Assembly: GCA_024663395.1 (NCBI GenBank)
Contig: JANFAH010000014.1
Location: 744,001-808,000 of the forward strand
Length of the DNA: 64,000 nt
Direction of reading: 5' to 3'
DNA from: Pisolithus tinctorius
Lineage: Eukaryota > Basidiomycota > Agaricomycetes > Boletales > Pisolithaceae
Part shown: in pieces, positions 59,796 through 64,000 of the stretch
How positions within the stretch are numbered: the first letter of the stretch is position 1
How the letters are laid out: every line of letters begins with the position of its first letter
The notes under the pieces: generated by a model
What the model saw: the letters and a program-made list of their open reading frames with translations, nothing else
The model's database searches: none
Told to the model about the DNA's origin: nothing
Translations under genes and position numbers: made by a program

Positions 59796-62026
59796 TTACA
59801 CCGAGTGTAACTGTTCCCCGCGAATGGCTTGGGTGAATATCTCTAGCGCAGCAGCTGGCTGGAAAGCGGGCTGCAATTCCGTGTGGTCCGTCGTGATGCA
59901 AAGCCAGGTGATGAACAAGTACTTACCACTGTGTGACCTGCGCCAAAGACCCTCCTGTGGAGACGGAAAATCATGAATAATGGGTGATCATCTACATTTG
60001 TGATAAGAGGGGATGGGACGTACGCAAAGGTGAAGTTGTCTACATTTGCCACCGAGGCAATAGGCGTTTCATTGAGAGTTATATTGGTAAGAAGGATATT
60101 ATTCAACTCTTCCTTTCCGTACCAGCCCATCGCAAGAACAACTGCATAATTCTGGAAGGCGTCAATCGGTCAATCAAGGCATCGGCTAGTAACCTACTTA
60201 CACCAACCCAATTGCATCTAACTCACGCAGGCGATCAGGGGACTAAGGCAAACGGAATTTGCGGACTCACATGATGTCAGTATCACCAGCCTTGTTGGGC
60301 GACGCTGAATCAGAAAGATACTATCAAACATGAAGGTGCCCTAACGTACCCATATCAAGATCTTCAATCCGGAGTTGGCTAGTTGAGACAACTCTGGTGA
60401 CCAGGTTCGGGCAAACTAGGAACAGAAAAAGACTATGAGCTTAACGATTCGGGCCCCGTATACACTGGCATTGGCCTCACATCACCAGTATTAATAATCT
60501 TAGAGTATGATGTGTTGCAACATTCTTTGTAAGTAGTCTCGGCACCAATCCGCTTCTTCACACTCTCAGTTGAGAGATAGTTGACGTAGTACTTAGGGGG
60601 AAATAGGGCTGAGGAGTTCTGACGGAGGTCATACGGATCATAATCAGTAGTGGCCGCAGCGACGACGTAGTTGCTCTATGGTCCGGTTCTAAGTGAGGCC
60701 ATCATAATGGAACTGAAGCGCATACACAGTAGTTATAGGCATTGAGGCAAACTGAATCCGAAGCGGTGGAATTTCCAGCAGCGTAGCAAGCCTGCTCTTG
60801 TTGCACACAGCCGCCCTCACCCCATAGGGCTTGGGAGATGTTTGCCAAAACTGCGTCCGAGAGGAGTTGCCCGTATCCAGGGGCATTCTCCGCAAACGTT
60901 TAGTAAGCAATGTTTTGAATCAAGGGATCTATCCATCCACTAAGTAAATGGCCGGAGTTTAAGTTTGAGCTTGGGCAATGGCAAAAATACTTACTTGTTG
61001 ATCAGTAACGCAGTGACTACAATTGGTTCAGCGTCAAGAATGCCATCCGCAATCTTTGTATTTTGTTGGTCGAAATAGGTGACAAAAGCAGGGCCGTAAT
61101 GACCGCCATAGCTCTCAGTTGCCAACACAAACCTATAAATGTTCACTCTAGATATCATCAAGGCTGATCGGACAGAAGAGACGTACTCGCGACTGCTATA
61201 CTTGGCAAATGCTCGGCTCTCAAAGAGAACTTGGAAAGCCTGCCAGACAGAAGGTGCCGCCGCCTCCGTGCTGTTCACTGTGTCGGTGCCATAGGAGAAG
61301 CCTGTTCCGATAGGCTGATCGATATAGATCACTTTCGGGCAAAAGAGAATTGAGACGCCTTATCGACGTGCACCAGGTCTGATTATACGTACTGTTGCTC
61401 ACGCTGTTCCAACTTTGAGAGAACAATTACTCAGTAACACTTCACCGTTTAAAAGGCGACTTGGTACATCACCTGTATGCGTTTAGATAGGTCGTCTCCC
61501 CATCCGGGTTGACCTTGCAAGGCCCGTTTTCTGACGGAAAACCTTCAGCACTGTGCAGTAGTATTGCATTCCAGTGCTCTTTACCTTGGAAAAGACCTAT
61601 CATGGACGAACATCCTGGCCCACCATTTAACCTAAGTTACGGTCAGTGTGTCCGCACCTTTGAAAGTAACAGAGCAGTTTCCCACCAGAGAGTGAAAGGC
61701 GCTGTCTCGGGCGAGTTGCGTGCCTCGAAGAACCAAAACCACTGGACCAACGTCAGCCATGAGCCCGTCATACCAACAAGGAAGTCCAAATTTACCATGG
61801 ACATATTCTTCCCCACTTCAACATATCCAGAATATTGTGTTACATCCGGCGTGGTCTCACAGATACCAGAGTCCATGACATAACGTAGGTCTGTGCTGTT
61901 TAACTTGGTGGAGGTGAACTGGACATATGATGACCCTGCATCTCGGCCAACATTTCTGGTCTTGGCGAATACAGCGCTTGCGGGCGCCGTGATAATACTG
62001 GGCAAAATCAGGGGAGTAAGTCGCAT
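59796..62026 (-). pseudogene. Serine carboxypeptidase (S10) with an in-frame stop
   Basis: Secreted or vacuolar S10 peptidase removing C-terminal residues at acidic pH. Signal: MRLTPLILPSIITAPASAVF. Blocks: DSGICETTPDVTQYSGYVEV, WFWFFEARNSPETAPF, LNGGPGCSSMIGLFQ, MIYIDQPIGTGFSYGTDTVN, ATESYGGHYGPAF with the nucleophilic Ser, NNGWIDPLIQNIAY, FAENAPGYGQLLSDAVLANI and GAGH with the catalytic His, ending IFTQAIRGEQLHSV. Directly after QNIAY (about 60902) a TAA replaces what should be a residue before TFAENAPGYG; no intron spans it, although the bases cttactaaac look like a branch site. Everything downstream is still recognisable, so the decay is recent, or the base is an error. About a dozen introns. 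It converges on GWT1, ends 212 bp apart. Confidence 0.82.
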
Positions 62027-64000
62027 GCTGCCTCTAACGAGCCACCTGAACGTGCATCAAGGTTCGAGTACGGCGCGGCCTTATAAGTATTCCCGCTGTG
62101 TCCAGTATTTAGCAGTGCTTGAGAAGTTGGCGATTTAATCCATATCTGAACATGTGGGGCAGCGTGATATGGCTTCAAAAACAGTTGATGCGTTCGTGCA
62201 GAAGCAGGATGGGAAAAAATATTCACCGAAACCCCCCGATCAGCCGCTTTGCAGAGGGGAATTTGAACTAACTCATAAGAGATCGCAAGGTGAGAGTGCG
62301 TATCTAACTGCACTTCCACGTGGACGAAGGTGGATGTTCGAACGTTCAACTAAACAAGCGGCAAGACAGATGACAAGTACTGGCAAGAGGTGGCGGTGAT
62401 CGATCGATCTGTACAGATCAAGTTTATGCGCTCAACGGCCTTCTTTGGCCACGGCATATTTCCACTCGATTCTTCCACGTCGGAAGACAAACGAAACGAC
62501 ATGATACAAAATCAGTCTCGTGTTTTTCCTGATGTGTATGGATTCAAAACGACAAGGCCTTGAGGTTCGAACCAGTTCCAAATTCATTCGGCGCCGCCCT
62601 TAGGTGTTTGCTTTGTGTGCGCGTTGGGCTTCTCCGGCCATTGCGTCAACTATAAGTTGTTCCGCGTACCCTTCCATTATTCGCTGGTACTGCATTATTG
62701 TGTGCTCGCGACCCGCGGCGGGTCCTTAATTGCAGACATAGCCTCGCTGGAACCATGCCTTCGGTGTCCACCGTACTATCGATCTGTGACTTGCGGTGAG
62801 TCCGCTCATCGACTACAGGAATCTGTGCTAGTTCTCTCATTCACGCCGGCACACCTGCAGGCCACTGATCTTGTCCGACTACCTACTGTATTGTATAAAC
62901 TACAATTCCAGGATTCTGCCACAACCTCCCGACATGCATGGTGCCATTAGATGAAAAGATACCAAAACATTATGTCCAAGTGTTTCGTCAACAAGGCCAT
63001 TCTCTGCAAGCCTCTGAAGAGAAAAATTATGAGTTCCTAACTTCCTATGCTTTTGGATTGTGTCTCCCAATGGAAAATGAAATTATTACTGACAGACTTG
63101 AAATGCAGAGTCGAGGGTAGAAGAATGAAAGCTGTGTTGCAGCTGACTGTCCACTCTTACGTTTCCGCAGGACTCTCAACTCGCTGTATATGACTTGGCC
63201 GTGCTATTGGATGTGGCAGAGGAAAGAGTACTCATGTCACCCGAAAACTCCAAGGTCCAGTGGTACCAGTTGGTATTGTATACAGCCGCCCCGTCTTTAA
63301 GCGCCATTGAAACAGGAGGTGACCTATGTTTTTTTTCTACACAGCAGAAAACATTAAACGAGGGTGTCTACATTCCCTGAGAGGAGGGGAACAAGTGGAA
63401 GGGGGGGGGGAACGCCTGTTGAATAAACTGCTCAGGAAATTAGATGGCGCTAACACTTGTGGTCTGTGCTATTAGAAGGAAATAGATCGTGTATTTTTTT
63501 ACAAGGTTTGTCTAGAACGCTGTTCAAGGAATCTAGTACCCGCTAATCCACGAGGAGTTTGTAAACCCAGGCTCTGGGAGTTAACTGAATTCCTCATGGT
63601 CTTGCGTTTTTCGATACTCACAAGCGAAGCGTCGCTACAGGGAACCAGGCCCGAGTTCAGGATAACCTCGGTGGGGCGGTGTCCGTGAGCAGGTCAAAAT
63701 TAACCTTTGCCAGGTGACATAACGTCCTCCAGGCTCCGAGCCGAATTTTGCCGACGCGAGGTAAGATGTCCACCGGAACAGAGAGCGGAAAAGTCATGGA
63801 CCGAGTCTGGGCTTCTACCGCAACGGCTGATTTGTCCATCAGAAGAGGCGGTACGACTGCACAAGACCGCGGCGGTCGACCTCCCCCATCCATGCGCAAA
63901 TTGCCTGGGTACAAGCCAGATATGCGATGCCGATACGACAGATACGCCTGTGCGTGGTGGGATCACCTGTGATACGTGTTGTACATAACCCTGTCCAGAT
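62027..64000. other. Right-end region, no supported gene
   Basis: Two plus-strand stretches look weakly coding: 62938-63120 (MVPLDEKIPKHYVQVFRQQG) and 63195-63380 (DLAVLLDVAEERVLMSPENS). They could be exons of one small gene split by about 60 bp, but the splice phases I tried did not agree and I recognise no family. At 63840-63990 a Cys-rich frame (CANCLGTSQICDADTTDTPV with CDTCC after it) may be the start of a gene running out of the window. A G run (63400-63409) and T runs are present. Confidence 0.35.

Noticed and set aside
1..64000. CRISPR arrays, bacterial-type operons, tRNA or rRNA genes
   Set aside because: The sequence is eukaryotic. No regular spacer array was seen and no cloverleaf-like gene was recognised by eye; a tRNA could still have been missed and would need a covariance-model search.

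Overview
This window is nuclear DNA of an intron-dense basidiomycete, most likely an Agaricomycete. Most genes carry several 50-70 nt introns. The families present also fit: laccase, a fungal GH16 glucanase, a PL38-type GPI-anchored polysaccharide lyase, seven-helix membrane proteins expanded in Agaricomycetes, and a basidiomycete Zn2Cys6 regulator. Several gene models below were checked by summing exon lengths, which gave clean multiples of three: GH16, GST, transposase, Cys-rich protein, BTB, PPX1, ISD11, threonine synthase, GWT1 and the two Ser-rich coiled-coil proteins.

Layout. 0.7-4.7 kb: Zn2Cys6 transcription factor. 5.2-6.9 kb: secreted GH16 enzyme on the minus strand, with 10-nt and 12-nt micro-exons. 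7.46-16.36 kb: a GST-like gene related to the N-terminal part of eEF1B-gamma, split by an 8,047-bp DNA transposon (7842-15888). 16.6-18.7 kb: exopolyphosphatase and ISD11. 21.5-29.4 kb: two large Ser/Pro-rich coiled-coil proteins. 30.5-31.8 kb: TGS1 cap hypermethylase. 35.0-37.1 kb: laccase with two apparent frameshifts. 37.5-42.4 kb: cohesin SCC3/STAG, divergent from threonine synthase (42.7-44.5 kb). 44.5-50.8 kb: a birth-and-death cluster with two divergent seven-helix paralogues, relic tails of others and a small Kre9/Knh1-like secreted protein. 51.1-52.0 kb: an unrecognised basic protein. 52.4-54.1 kb: GPI-anchored alginate-lyase-fold enzyme. 55.2-57.4 kb: decayed amino-acid permease. 57.7-59.6 kb: GWT1. 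59.8-62.0 kb: serine carboxypeptidase with an in-frame stop.

The most unusual system is the transposon. It has 465/463-bp terminal inverted repeats that differ by one base and one TA step. A 6-bp duplication (GATGCT) flanks it. Removing the element and one duplication copy restores the GST reading frame exactly. It encodes a DDE integrase-type transposase preceded by an IS3 OrfB-like helix-turn-helix region, and a Cys-rich accessory protein. It also carries two host-type cargo genes: a BTB protein and an internally deleted CWC22 splicing factor. The 6-bp duplication and TAT termini fit what I recall of the eukaryotic IS3EU superfamily. The cargo and the two-gene arrangement are not something I know to be described.

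Four GC-AG introns were needed to make gene models work. Decay is confined to multi-copy or secreted-enzyme families (laccase, permease, carboxypeptidase, GST), while single-copy housekeeping genes are open.
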